Shown here: piece after piece, positions 9,590-20,390 of the stretch
Numbering within the stretch: position 1 is the stretch's first letter
How the letters are laid out: each line of letters starts with the position of its first letter
Assembly (NCBI GenBank): GCA_024760905.1
Contig: CM045731.1
Span: 51,121,501-51,185,500, forward strand
Length of the DNA: 64,000 bases
Direction of reading: 5' to 3'
DNA from: Plotosus lineatus
Lineage: Eukaryota; Chordata; Actinopteri; Siluriformes; Plotosidae
The notes under the pieces: model-generated
The model's input: the letters and a program-made list of their open reading frames with translations, nothing else
Told to the model about the DNA's origin: nothing
The model's database searches: none
Translations under genes and position numbers: made by a program

Positions 9590-12500
9590 ATGACCATGTC
9601 TTCTTAGCAGAGTTATAATCTTATAAGTGTTTATGCAAGGTTAAAAGCCAGAGCCAAAAAATAAAGTTGCAATGAGCACACTCGAAAAACTCACAAAACA
9701 GTAACTCTGTCCTTTACGCGTGTTAGAACTTCGTGACGAACAATGGGTCGAAGGCACACGAAAAGCATCATGAGTATTATGGAGATGCAGCTCCATAATA
9801 GCCAATGGGAGGGAGCTGTGTCATGGGTATTATGGAGATGCAGCTCCATAATAGCCAATGGGAGGGAGCTGCGTCATGGGTATTATTGAGATGCAGCTCC
9901 CTCCTAGCCAATGGGAGGCCAGCGGGGCAGGATGTTGGGAGATAGTCAACGTGAGGTCAGCGGGGCGGGATGCTGGGAGAAAGCCAATGGGAGAGCAACT
10001 TGTGTATTGTTTGAATTTTGAGATGGTGCGTTTAGTAACATGAATTTGTTTTGTATCCCGAGATGGAAATTTTAGGTAAATGCGTTTTGTAAGTGGCACA
10101 TCAACAAAGTGCATGACTCTTAACTCTGAAACCACAATTCGATTCCAGGTTAATACCACAGCCATCCCCGACCGGCAGTCCATGGGAGCCAATTGGCCGA
10201 GGTCTCAGATGAGGAAAAGATGGCACACACTCACTTCCCTGTCACTCACAGTGATTGCCTGCCAATCACAGGTGTCTGTGAGCTCATTCGTTCATGGGGC
10301 AGGTAGCGCTTTCCTTGAGTGCGTCAGGCCGTCTCAAAAATACGCATGTGCCGCAGTTTGAAAGGAGACGGGTGGCTAGAGTTGCATGTCACAGAGGGGA
10401 GTGTGCATGCTTTCGCCCCTCCCTGGTTGGTGGTGATGGTGTGAGAGGGAACACAATACTTCATGGGTGGGAATTGGATATTGGATACGATTAAATTAGG
10501 GGAAACCCCCCCCCAAAAAAAAAATCCTTACTTGGTTCATTTGACTAATCTTGTCCCATTCTTTCTTCCGCGGATCGTAGATGTCAATTTCCGCAGAGTC
10601 ATCCCTGTAACATAGCAACCAAGATGAGAGATTTTACAAATGTTAATCCAGAGTGGAAGAAGAGGGAACACTATGCTGCTATAGTGTGGTTTTGAGGGAA
10701 CTGAGATTTTTTTTGGTGAGTTGGACTGAGATATGAAAGCGAAGAGACTCACTGAAGGAAGGAACCTGATCGGGTGAACTGTAATAGATAAAAATGCATT
10801 CAAGGGGTTTCCGGAACAAGTCTGCAGTGAGGTCATTGCCTAATCATACACTGACAAATCCTGAAACCGTGATACTGCAGCAACCCTGGAACCAATTAAA
10901 CTTTATTTAAAACTACAGCTGTGTCCAAACTAAAAATCCTAAAAAGTAAAAAAGTTCTCTCTGTGAACACGTTATCTTTGTATCATATTCCAAAATGTTC
11001 CAACATCCACAGGAATTATTTTCTTGCGTCCACTAATAATGTGGCCTACAGCAGTAATCTGGTCTATAGACAAGAACCATAATGTCTTGTAACCAATGAT
11101 GCAACAGACCAATGAGAATTGAGTAATCAACAAAGAAGTGTAATAATATCCTTGAGTAGAGGTGGCATGGTGGACTTGTGGTTGGCACATCCTCCTAACA
11201 GCAAGATGGTCCTTGGTTTCAGTCCTGGGCTTGATGAGGGTCTTTCTGTGTGGACATGCATGTTCTCCCCATACTTGTGTGGGTTTCCCCCAGGTACTCT
11301 GGTTTCTTCTCACAGTCCAAGTACATACACATTAAGCTAACTGGTGTTCCAAATCAACCTGAAGTGTAAGAATGAATACGAATGCTTGTGTGCTTCCCTG
11401 AGATGTACTGGAGAGCTCTTCTGGGTGTACCTCACCTTCACCTGGGGATGAACGGAGACGGAGTCTCCATTCAATCCTAGTAGTATTAAGCAGTTCAGCG
11501 AATAAATGAATACAGAGGTCCTATATTTTTATTTATTTGAGATCTGTCTACTGACTACTCCACACTAATGTCAAAGGATTTTTCAATGTCTGCTAGATCC
11601 ATTATACTTTATTTTCTAAAAAAAAAAAAATCATACAGACACATCTTCTGTATTAACTTCCTTACCTCACAAAGTAGATGAGTCCATTTAAAGTCACCGA
11701 TTTTGGGGCAAAGGACCAGGGTGGCAGCTGGCCACAGTTGACTAGGTTCCATCGGTTCGTGTCAGGATTGTAGCACTGGATGGCCATGGCATCGTCACTG
11801 GTAAGTGAGCCGATGGCGAACAAGTTGCCATCACAGGCCGTTGTTGAGCAGTTATCCATGGGGTGCAGCATGGGTGCAAGTGACTCCCAACAGTCCAATG
11901 TGTGGTCATAACGTTCTGTACTATCCGGAGCCACCACGTAGAGCTGGCCCTTTACAACACAGGAGCTGTGGTACTCACGTGCCTTAAGCATGGGTGACAC
12001 CTCGGTCCATTCATTCACACTCGAGTTGTAGCGCCACACACCATCATAAAGGCGCGAGCCATCAGAGCCGCCTGCCATGAAAAAGTGGGTGGGGTAAAAT
12101 GTAGGCACAGTAGGTCTAAAAGTTGTACTATTTAAGTTAACAAGAAACGTCACAGTGATGTAGTGGTTAGTATGACTGCCTTACGGCAAAAAGGTCTTGG
12201 GTTCAAATACAGGTCTTGGTGGGCAGTTTGCATGTTTTCCCTGAGCTTGAGTGGGTTTCTGCCAGAAATTCCAGTTTCTTCTGACAGTCCAAAGAAAGGC
12301 ACATTACGCTAATTGGCTGTTCCAAATTGCACCTGTGTGAATGCTATGTTTCCCTATGAGGGATTGGCGAGCAGTTCAGGTTGCACTCTCTCTTCCCCCA
12401 TAGTCAGCCGAGTTAAGCTCCAGCCTCCCCATGACCGTAGTAGGAGTAAGCGGGTCAGCAAATTGATGGACAGAAATTATTAACATACCAATGGTGGTGG

Positions 12501-15500
12501 TGGTGGTGGTGGGGGGTACACTTTGTTTAGTACTGTAGCCTTGTTAGCCTTGTATGCAACAAACGTTTTCTTACCAAACACCATGCTAGGATTTGTAAAA
12601 GCCTTAGATGTTTCTCTGGTTCAAGCATTGTCCAGTCTTGTACCCCTGAATCATTAACTGCTATTGCTTTTCTGGCGGAACACCCCGTCCTTATTATTTC
12701 TATTGAATAAAACCAAACAGTTTATAGTTTATTTACACGTATGCACGCTGCCTTTTCATGAGATGTGTTCTAGAGAATTCTAGATTCATGACCTTAATGT
12801 TGAACAACAACTTCTTTTCCTTTCAGCTGTTCCTTTCAGGGGTCGCCACAGCGAATGATCTGCCTCCATCTCACCCTATCCTCTGCATCTTCTACTCTTA
12901 CTCCAACTACCTTCATGTCCTCCTTCACCACACCCATAAATCTTCTTTGGTCTTCCTCTAGGCCTTCTGCCTGGTAGTTCCAACATCAGTATCCTACTAC
13001 CAATATACTCACTATCCCTCCTCTGTACATGTCCAAACCCTCTCAATCTAGCCTCCCTGACTTTGTCTCCAAAACCTCTTACTTGTGCTGTCCCTCTGAT
13101 GTACTCATTCTTGATCCTATCCATCCTCGTTACTCTCAAAGAGAACCTCATTTTTATCTCTGCTACCTCCAGCTCTGCCTCCTGTCTTTTCCTCAGTGCC
13201 ACTGTTTCTAAACGATACAACATCGCTGGCCTCAACACTGTCTAGTACACTTTTCCTTTCATTCTTGACGATACCTTCCCATCACAAATCACACCGGACA
13301 GTTCTCCAACCATTCCAACCTGCCTGCACATGCTTCTTCACCTCTTTTACACATTCTCCATTGCTCTGGATTGGTGAGCCTAAGTACTTAAAATCCTTCA
13401 CCTTCTTTATCTCTGATCCCTGTAACCTCACCGTTCCTCTTGGGTCCTTGTCGTTGGCACACATGTATTCTGTCTTACTGAGGCTAACCTTCATTCCTCT
13501 TCTTTCCAGGGCATACCTCCACCTCTCTAGATTTTCCTGCACTTGTTCCCTCTGACCTTCTCTGTACTTCTCTATCAACATCCTCAAAGCAAACACTGAA
13601 TCTGTCGTGCTCTTTCTTGGCATGAAACCAAACTGTTGTTCACAAATACTGACCTCTTGTTTAGCTTCCACTATTCTTTCCCATAACTTCATCGTATGGC
13701 TCATCATCCTTATCCCTCTGTAGTTGCCACAACTCTACACGTCTCCCTTGTTCTTAAAAATGGGCACCAGCACATTCTCATCCATTCCTCCGGCATCTAC
13801 TCACTCTCTAAGACCTTGTTGAATGTTCTTGTCAGAAAATCTACTGCTACCTCTCCGAGACACTTCCATACCTCCACCGGTATGTTATCAGGACCAACTG
13901 CCTTTCCACTCTTCATCCTCTTCAATACTCTCCTCATGTCAACCTTACTAATCTTTGCTAATTCCTGGTCCCCAACAGTCACCTCTTCTACTCTTTTCTC
14001 TCTCATTTTCCTCATTCATCAGCTCTTCAAAGTACTCTTTCCATCTTCCCAGCACACTTCTGTCATCAGCTTTTACTACAAAACCCATTACCTGAGAGGC
14101 CTGAAATTCCATAATGCAGAACCAGGTTGTAGAAATGACTGAGAAATAGCATTAAGTGTTTGTAGAAAGTAATAATTCTTGTTTCATAGTCTCCCCAAAA
14201 GTGTTCCAAATGATGTCCGAGCCAGGAGCCTGAAGTTTTGGTAACAGAAAAGGCTCTATCTCAGAAACTGTTCAAGATAATTGCATGAAATTTGGACTTG
14301 TGATGTGTAATGGTAAACCCCACAAACAGAACCTAAAACCATCCATTTATGATGACTCATTTTTTTCAGTGCCGGTACCTACTCACAGCAAGAAGGGTTT
14401 GAGTCCCGAACTTGGGTGTTTCTCTGTGGAGTTTGTATGTTCTCCTTGTGTTTCCATGAGTGTTCTCTGGTTTCCCACAGTACGAAGACATACATATTAT
14501 GTACACTGACTATTTCAATGTCCCTTGGTGGGAATGACAGTGGAAGGTTGGACCTTTGATGCTCTGGTGAGCTGTACAGGGTGTACCCCACCTTCAGCTA
14601 GTGACTGGTGAGATAGGTGCCAGCTTCCCCACTCCTCTTATAGGATGATGCAGTTGGGAAAATGGATGAATGCATGGAACAGGCCTACTTCCTCTAGAAA
14701 AACTTTTAGAATAGAGAGCCCCCTGTATGGGATATGGACCTGGACTCAAGTGTAAAGGATTCAATTTATTACTTTGCTACATACAGCCAGAGCCATATCA
14801 TCAATGTTCAAACCTACCTGTGACGTACATATCATTGCCCAGTGCTGCAATACTGTAGCCTCCTCCAAGATGATCAGGAAATTCCGCCAGGTATCTCCAC
14901 TGGCCTGTCTGTGGGTTGAAACAGTCAACAGTCACAAGTTCATCACAGTCTTGGTCACAACCTCCGACCACAACCAGGATCTCAGCAAGACCAGTAGAAG
15001 GACGAGGGCGCATCCGCTGACATGGACGGTCATGCCGGTCATACTCTCCAGATTGAAAGCTGCGAGCCTCACCCACCAGGCGCAGACATTCTGGTGTCAG
15101 ATAGACGATTGGGTCACTCTCAACACGGGCAAGCAGAAAGAAGCGTCGAACAAAGGGCAAGCGTACTTGCTGCAGAAGTTCAGGCCAGTACTGGAGCCTC
15201 CTCCGAGGGTCAGCCTTTATCCAGCATGCTGCCATCTGGTAAGCAGTTTCCTCCTTGTCCACGCGTAATGCGTCATCTGACACAAGTTCCAGTAAGCGCT
15301 TCCATGGCAGACGCTCAAATTCCTGCCCCTTAGCCAGGTCCATGATGTTGTTCAGTGCAAAACGGCGAGCACTAGTGGCCAATTCACTGCAGGCATACGC
15401 CTCTGCAAAGTCCTGGATTTCTAGGCAGTTTGAGATATCAAGGCGCTGCTCCAGGAAAGCGCAGCATGCCGCCTTGACTGATGGGAACTGAAAAAGGTCA

Positions 15501-15844
15501 GCTGCCTTGAGAAGCACATCCACGTTGTCACATGTGACCGTCACGCGACCTGTATAGCAGAAGTCTATAAGAAGGCCAAGCAGCTCAGACGAGATCTCGT
15601 GTAAGGCCACTCTGTCCATAGCGCTCTCACGGAGCGTACCAGCAAACATAGCACGGAAGTAGGTACTTGCAGCGGCCAGAACTGTTCGGTGGCAGTGGAA
15701 CTCCTTTCCTTCAGCACACAGTGTCACATCAAAAAATTTGCGCTCAGCTCGTAGCTCATGGATTCCACGCAGCAAGTTGACGGCATGGGCAGTATCAAAG
15801 AATGGCAGTATGGAGTGCTGCGTCTGTAACACTGGTTTCTCCAT
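6327..15844 (-). CDS. klhl21: Kelch-like protein 21, CUL3 adaptor (four coding exons)
   Basis: Coding segments are 15844-14818, 12071-11666, 10604-10532 and 6671-6327. All introns are GT-AG, and the 1851 nt join in frame to 616 residues plus stop; human KLHL21 is about 597. Order: BTB domain (about residues 27-132, with [11 protein letters not shown] and [13 protein letters not shown]), BACK domain (about 137-240, with [11 protein letters not shown]), then kelch repeats from about residue 285 ([50 protein letters not shown]). The KLHL21-specific phrase [13 protein letters not shown] and the ending [16 protein letters not shown] fix the identity. The family protein recruits CUL3 through BTB-BACK and substrates such as Aurora B through the kelch propeller, acting at the anaphase midzone in cytokinesis. 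The start at 15844 has an A at -3 and G at +4. The histidine-rich C-terminus ([10 protein letters not shown]) differs from what I recall of the human tail. No disabling change is seen. Confidence 0.95.
6672..7670 (-). other. KLHL21 intron 4, right-hand unannotated part
   Basis: Intronic AT-rich sequence. I see no repeat family, exon or RNA gene in it. Confidence 0.5.
7674..8539. mobile_element. Possible non-autonomous TIR DNA element
   Basis: The left end CCGTATTCGATGTGATAAG resembles the reverse complement of the right end (ACATATTCGACATAGTAAG) over about 24 bp with roughly 7 mismatches, and GCGC/GCACCC-type sequence follows on both sides. A minus-strand open frame at 8046-8294 ([14 protein letters not shown]) has no similarity I can name. 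The superfamily is unassigned. Confidence 0.4.
8868..9101 (+). mobile_element. SINE B/RTE, 5'-truncated with internal deletion
   Basis: Starts within the head (CCCACTCTCCACAAG), skips the CAGTGCAGCTAACTGG part, then continues AACCATTGCTGACTTTCG to AAGCCGAAAGGAAG. Confidence 0.75.
9533..9592. repeat. Alternating purine-pyrimidine (GT/CG/TA) tract
   Basis: A nearly perfect alternating tract including CGCGTGTGTGTGCGCG, ACGTACGT, a GT run and CGCGCGCG. This composition favours Z-DNA. It lies inside the P1 element in KLHL21 intron 4. Confidence 0.85.
9769..9921 (-). repeat. 53-bp tandem repeat with CCAAT boxes
   Basis: Almost three copies of a 53-bp unit (starting about 9769, 9822 and 9875), each containing TAGCCAATGGGAGG and the palindrome-like ATGGAGATGCAGCTCCAT. 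The same duplication is present in the P1 copy at 25304-26146 and absent from the copies at 5158 and 18273. Confidence 0.8.
10096..10531. other. Intron sequence without clear features
   Basis: A GC-richer stretch next to exon 4 ending in a C/A homopolymer run. No gene or repeat family is recognised. Confidence 0.4.
10532..10604 (-). other. klhl21: KLHL21 exon 4 (73 nt)
   Basis: A small exon found by phase and conservation. Acceptor TGTTACAG|GGATG, donor ACCAA|GTAAGG. With the AG carried from exon 3 it encodes [12 protein letters not shown], then [12 protein letters not shown], matching the equivalent part of KLHL21 propellers. The phase (2 in, 0 out) joins the neighbouring exons exactly. Confidence 0.92.
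11158..11515 (+). mobile_element. SINE family A
   Basis: GAGGTGGCATGGTGGACTTG head with CTCCTAACAGCAAGATGG, body TGTGTGGACATGCATGTTC, tail TAGTATTAAGCAGTTCAGCG then AATAAATGAAT. Antisense in KLHL21 intron 3. Confidence 0.75.
11666..12071 (-). other. klhl21: KLHL21 exon 3 (kelch repeats)
   Basis: Acceptor CATGGCAG|GCGGC and donor GTGAG|GTAAGG. It encodes [15 protein letters not shown] through LNGLIYFVR. Family A SINEs lie within about 150 bp on one side and 65 bp on the other, both antisense to the gene. Confidence 0.93.
12134..12475 (+). mobile_element. SINE family A
   Basis: TGATGTAGTGGTTAGTATG head, B box GGGTTCAAATAC, tail AAGCGGGTCAGCAAATTGAT. Its 5' end is about 65 bp from the exon 3 acceptor of KLHL21. 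Confidence 0.75.
12811..14069 (-). mobile_element. RTE-clade LINE, 5'-truncated, RT core deleted
   Basis: On the minus strand the RT region reads [45 protein letters not shown], then jumps from YREGQRE directly to [17 protein letters not shown]. The C-terminal part ([16 protein letters not shown]) follows, then the 3' tail CGCTGTGGCGACCCCTGAA and AGCTGAAAGGAAAAG. Compared with the copies at 57-62 kb, an in-frame block of roughly 300 bp containing the catalytic FADD motif is missing. It lies in KLHL21 intron 2 in the same orientation as the gene. Confidence 0.88.
14372..14675 (+). mobile_element. SINE family A, head degraded
   Basis: Recognised from CTCACAGCAAGAAGGGTTTG, TCTGTGGAGTTTGTATGTTC, TGAGCTGTACAGGGTGTAC and the tail AATGGATGAATG. 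Confidence 0.7.
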
Positions 15845-15891
15845 TGTGCAAAAGTTTTGCCTGATACCAGGACTCAAAACAATATTGTCAT
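14818..15891 (-). other. klhl21: KLHL21 exon 2 (5' UTR end, BTB, BACK, first kelch)
   Basis: The acceptor TTTCTTTCTTTAACAG ends at 15892. The exon starts with 47 nt of 5' UTR, including a 5-codon upstream ORF (ATGACAATATTGTTTTGA), and coding begins at 15844. The donor is ACAG|GTAGGT at 14818/14817, after the first base of a glycine codon. The presence of an acceptor upstream of the ATG shows that at least one noncoding exon lies further right. Confidence 0.9.
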
Positions 15892-15983
15892 CTGTTAAAG
15901 AAAGAAACCCAACATGGTAATGTCATGTATTGTAGACAAAGATCAGTCCAATTTCCATTAGATGACCAATTACTAGGCCTAGG

Positions 15984-16861
15984 ACTAGGCAATAAAACCG
16001 GTTTATAAGTTTAAACCGGTTCTAACATGCATACAATATGTATGTGCTCTGAAGCAAAATCGTTTATTTGACATGCACTTGGAAAACTTCGGAACAGTTA
16101 AAAAAAAAAACCTTCGCTATTCCCGCTAATTGAACCGGAAGTACTGCTTCACAATATGCTAATAAAAGCACTAGAAGCACTTACACTATTCTAATGTTTA
16201 TGTGTATTTTATGTGTTTAAATAGCTTATTTTGCTCAACATGCAGTTCTATTTCACTAGATGTAAATGTTTATGCCAACGTTTAAAACATTAAATTTACA
16301 TAAGTAGACGTTTTCTGATGCTTAGAATTTTTATTTTAATGACTTAGTAGTTTTGCGTTTTCTGAATGTCAATAGCTTATTAAATATTAAATTTATTAAA
16401 TTCAAATGTGCATAATTTTAATTATAGAAACATTAAACAATGTTACTTTTACTAATATCAATTTGTGTATGCTACAAGTTTATGAGAACATCAGCAATTA
16501 TTTGTACAGCTAGTTAAGTGCAGACTTGTAAAGTTCAAGTTCGGCATGGACCATGTATGCATGTGGTGCTGTAAAGCTACACTTCTGTTATTTTACACAA
16601 ATATTATATCTTGAATCTTTGTATATAATGTAATTAAAAGCTGTTAGTAATTCAAATTATCTTCTGTTTCTTTACATTTTAGATTTTTAGTTTGGCCTCA
16701 GTATATAAAACTGTGGCCCTCAGATACATGGCAACAACTGTATGTATACAGTAGGCTAAATTTTATGTACAATTTATATACTATATATTTCATATTACAT
16801 GCTGCAAATGGTTGCTAAATGGTGTCTAAAGCATTGAGAGATAGATAATATATCCCCTTTA
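15984..16861. other. AT-rich intron sequence with a short palindrome
   Basis: AACCGGTTTA (15996-16005) and TAAACCGGTT (16012-16021) are inverted repeats with a 6-bp loop. The rest is AT-rich and featureless. Confidence 0.5.
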
Positions 16862-16928
16862 TCAGGGGTCGCCACATTTGATTTGATTCGCACATTTGAT
16901 TTGGCATAGGTTTTTACGTCGGTTGAAA
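16862..16928 (-). mobile_element. SINE B/RTE 3' tail fragment
   Basis: ATCAGGGGTCGCCACATTTG followed by GCATAGGTTTTTACGTCGG, the reverse complement of the B/RTE tail with a small internal rearrangement. Confidence 0.7.
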
Positions 16929-17024
16929 TTTAAAAAATTTAAAAAATGTCCCTGTGGGAGGGGGACTCCCCCTGCGACCGCACACTTTGGGCCTATGGTC
17001 TCGTTCAGCTGCCGAAGCAGCCTC

Positions 17025-17640
17025 ATAGTATACCACTTATTTTTTTTACCACTACAGCACTGAATGAAACCATTGATAAAGCAAATACTGTGTGTAAAAC
17101 ATGCAAAGGTGACATCAAATTTTCAGGGGGTACATTGAATCTGATCGCTCGTATGTGGCGACACCATGCAAAAGTTTTTTGTCAGACCACACGCGCGTCA
17201 CAAACTGAAACTAGTGAAAATTAATCTAAGTCGTCTAGACAAAGTCAGAGCGTGTCCTCAACAAAAACATTTGACCTCACCGGCTGGTTTGGGGGAAGTT
17301 ACAAGAAAAGTTCACCACGTGCACAAGAAATTACAGACAAAATTGCGAGATTCATAATTAAGGATTTACGTATTTTATCTGTCATAAACTCTGCAGAATT
17401 CAGAGATTTAGTATCAACTCTGGATAGAAGGTACACCGTTCCGGATAGGAAGATGTTTTCTGAAACAATCATCCCAAGGATGTACCAGGAGACAAAACAA
17501 TATTTTTTAATGTTCATTTCTCTTTTTGAGATAAAGAATAAAAACTGTCACGAACACGCTCACTTAATTAAAAAAATTATTCTTGCAATATATTGCAATA
17601 CATATCACAATACAGGCTAGAAAACGCAATATATTGCAAT
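17025..17640 (+). pseudogene. hAT-type (ZBED-like) transposase fragment
   Basis: A BED zinc finger is recognisable: ANTVCKTCKGDIKFSGGT, then LIARMWRHH (Cys-x2-Cys ... His), with a stop after TSEN. The next frame continues TKTFDLTGWFGG, then RILSVINSAEFRDLVSTLD and YTVPDRKMFSETIIPRMY, the conserved N-terminal block of ZBED1-like hAT transposases. The frame shifts near 17220, and the RNase-H-like catalytic domain and dimerisation region are absent, so this is a dead fragment inside KLHL21 intron 1. AT-rich repeats built on AATATATTGCAATA follow it. Confidence 0.75.
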
Positions 17641-17799
17641 ACATAAAATCTAGGCAATACCCAGTTCTACCTGTTTTGATCAAACAGCTGCTTACTGTGA
17701 TTTCAAATTAAACTTCACGATTGAACAAAAATACATCAGTTAATTAGACAGTAGACTGACATACCCAAGTACTCAATACCTCTAGATCCTATCTAACTT

Positions 17800-18145
17800 T
17801 TTCTTTCCTTTTCAGCTTTTTTCCTTTTTCAGGAGTCGCCACAGCGAATCATCTGATTCGCATGTTTGATTTGGTGTAGGTTTTTACGTCGGATGCCCTT
17901 CCTGGCACAACCCTTTAGCAAGGAGCAGAAATATGCTGATGGCAATGCAGCCTACTCTTTACAAAAGTCAGCAATGGTTCTTATACATGCCTCTCATCAT
18001 AGACAGCGAGAGACATGGCCGACCTTTGATAACCCAGTTAGCTGCACTGGGGAGACAGTGACAACCTTGTGGAGAGTGGGACTCGAACCCCCAATCTTAG
18101 GATCAGCGATCCAGCACCCTTTACCACCAGGCCACCACTACCTTC
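17800..18145 (-). mobile_element. SINE B/RTE, near full length
   Basis: The minus-strand head is GGTAGTGGTGGCCTGGTGG and the tail runs through GGGCATCCGACGTAAAAACC and GATTCGCTGTGGCGACTCC to AAAAGGAAAAGAA. Confidence 0.8.
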
Positions 18146-18272
18146 CAGGAGAGACGACGTAAGTCGAAAATGACTTAAATTAAATTAGCTTCTTGTCTCT
18201 AGGCTAGCCTAGGCCAAATTTACTTGTGTAATATTATATATGTTTAAAAATTAAATAGTTAATATATATATA

Positions 18273-18742
18273 CAGTCGGCCCCCGACTTACGAAATTAAT
18301 CCGTTCCAGCGCCTTTTTCGTAACGTGGGGGTTTCGTAAGTAGGGGGTGCATTTTACATGGTAATCGCCTCATTCGTTCCAAGGCTTCCAAGACTACCCC
18401 ATAAACCCTTTAAAAATGATAAAAGTCAAAGAAAATTATTTATTAAACCAATTAACCTTTTATTAACATATTAAACCATTTTAGTAAAATATTTATTAAT
18501 TAAACCATTATTAAATATTTTTTATGAACATACACACACGCACAATACAGTACGCTGCGAGCCACGCCCACAAGCAGGACGCCGGGAGCATTTGAAGACG
18601 TGGAATTCATTCCCTGCTTGATAGATCGGAGGTCCAAACTCAACTTCAACTTGATTCCTTATGCGCCACATTTATTAAACATTTACTGAATTAAACAACT
18701 TAAAAAACTAAACTAAAAACTAAAGAGTTAAGCCTCCTTCTG

Positions 18743-18791
<49 letters not shown>

Positions 18792-19398
18792 TGCGCGCTC
18801 TCTCTCTCTTACACACACACACCTGACGGAAGAATTTTACTTAAATGTTTAAATGGACGGGATGTTGTATTTAAAGCGGAATTACAGTACCTGTTTAAAA
18901 GATCAGAGATCCTTATTCAATATTAACTTGCTTCCTTGCGAGATCGGAGGTCTTCTCCCACGGAGCACTCTGTTTTAATATTGTGCCATAATAATCGCCT
19001 CAATCACTGTATTTCCGCTTTAAGGTCTCCTTCTGGTTCAATATCGTCCCGATTGTAGAGGGGTTTTGGCGATAACGAAATACAACGCTGCATGATCAAT
19101 CTCAAAACAAGCCAACAGTCAACTTTCCTTCACACGTGTGACAAACAGGAAGTATGGGTACAGGAAGTTCAGCTGCGTCATCCCTCCTAGCCAATGGGAG
19201 GCCAGCGGGGCGGGATGTTGACAGAAAACCAATCAACTCGCGCATTGTGAGAAATTTTGATTGGCGAGTTTGAATTTTGAATGGCACATTTCGTAAGAGG
19301 AGGTTGTTTTCGTATCCCGGGGATGAAAACTTCGGAAAATGTTTTTCGTTACCCGGAATTTTCGTTCCCAGGGGATTTTGACAGTAGGGTACCGACTG
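18273..19398 (-). mobile_element. Tigger-like P1 element, complete ends, transposase deleted
   Basis: The left end CAGTCGGCCCCCGACTTACG and right end (reverse complement) CAGTCGGTACCCTACTGTC are both flanked by TA (18271-18272 and 19399-19400). On the minus strand the 5' leader has the CCCATTGGC box. The coding start is missing: leader sequence joins directly to the NPSTIG codons of the transposase. A (CT)n(CA)n block (18744-18822) lies inside. It inserted into a TA microsatellite. Confidence 0.8.
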
Positions 19399-19405
19399 TA
19401 TATAT

Positions 19406-19408
<3 letters not shown>

Positions 19409-19440
<32 letters not shown>
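19409..19440. repeat. (TA)n microsatellite
   Basis: Pure TA run between the P1 element and a SINE. Confidence 0.9.
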
Positions 19441-19446
<6 letters not shown>

Positions 19447-19769
19447 TTTCCTTTCGGCTTTTGCCCTTTATCAGGGGTCACTACAGCGAATGATTCGCAC
19501 GTTTGATTTGGCATAGGGTTTTACTTCGGGATGCCCTTCCTGACACAACCCTTTTAGCAAGGGACAGAAACACGCTGACTGCTTTGCAGCCTACTCTTTA
19601 CAAAAGTCAGCAATGGTTCTTTTACATGCCTCTCACCGTAGACAGTGAGAGACATGGCCCGCCTTTGATAACCCAGTTAGCTGCACTGAGGGGACAGTGA
19701 CAACCTTGTAGAGAGTGGGACTTGAACCCCCAACCTTAGCACCCTATACCACTAGACCACCGCTGCCCA
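19441..19769 (-). mobile_element. SINE B/RTE, near full length
   Basis: The minus-strand head GGGCAGCGGTGGTCTAGTGG and the tail with TGTCAGGAAGGGCATCC and AGCCGAAAGGAAATC. Flanked by (TA) runs on both sides. Confidence 0.8.
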
Positions 19770-19773
19770 TATA

Positions 19774-19805
<32 letters not shown>

Positions 19806-19910
19806 AAATTTATTTATTTTTATTTTAAGGGACAATGTACAGGAACATTAAGCTCATAGAGACAGAGATGTACTGTACCAGATTATAGCTTAATAGCTAG
19901 TTTCCATCTG

Positions 19911-20110
19911 TAGTCCCTAATTTAGAACGGCCAATTAACCTACAGTGCATGTCTTTTGGATTGTGGGAGGAAACCGGAGCACCCGGCGGAAACCCACACA
20001 AGCACGGGGAGAACATGCAAACTCCACACAGAAACGCCCAGGCCGGGAATCGAACCCGGGCCTTCTTGCTGTGAGGCGGACGTGCTAACCACTACGCCAC
20101 CGTGCCGTCG
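19911..20110 (-). mobile_element. SINE family A, 5' two-thirds
   Basis: The minus strand starts ACGGCACGGTGGCGTAGTGG with a good A box, then B box GGTTCGATTCCC, CTCCCCGTGCTTGTGTGG and GTTAATTGGCCGTTC. The 3' third is replaced by T-rich sequence. Confidence 0.8.
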
Positions 20111-20164
20111 TGTATATATATACACACACACACACACACATACATACACACATATTTATATATA

Positions 20165-20390
20165 CGTTCCTCCCCACCCACAGATCCCGGAAAATCGCAA
20201 ATTATTGATGCAGTTTTAAAACCCTACGTATGATATCGCATACATTAAAATATGCTTCTTAAACACATTCTATAGTCTTACTCATTAATACAGTAATAAT
20301 GTTGTAAAATATAGTAATGATTCAGTAAAAATATTTTAATTTTGTAATGTGATCATATTTATGAATAAATAAAGCGCTTAGGCTTCTTAA
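20165..20390 (+). mobile_element. Tigger-type MITE fragment
   Basis: Contains AAAATATGCTTCTTAAACAC, CATTCTATAG and TCTTACTCATTAATACAGTA, which also occur (reverse complement) in the fragment at 56650-56880 that ends in a recognisable TIR. Confidence 0.5.

Larger units (their letters stand above)
9251..10095 (-). mobile_element. Tigger-like P1 element, non-autonomous
   Basis: The end CAGTGGTACCTCACCTTAC at 9251, preceded by TA, is the 3' terminus of family P1. The element reads on the minus strand toward a degenerate 5' terminus near 10095. Only scraps of the transposase N-terminus survive (around 9420-9540). It holds the tandem CCAAT module annotated separately. Confidence 0.65.

Noticed and set aside
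15022..15491. Plus-strand open frames across KLHL21 exon 2
   Set aside because: Antisense shadows of the conserved BTB-BACK coding exon, with no domain of their own.
15844..15877. An upstream start at a TTG, 11 codons before the KLHL21 methionine
   Set aside because: TTG is a poor eukaryotic start. The ATG at 15844 has a good context and matches the family N-terminus.
15985..17659. CTAGGCAATA direct repeats (15985-15994 and 17650-17659) as the target duplication of a hAT element
   Set aside because: They bracket the hAT fragment, but no inverted ends lie just inside them and hAT duplications are 8 bp, so coincidence is likely.
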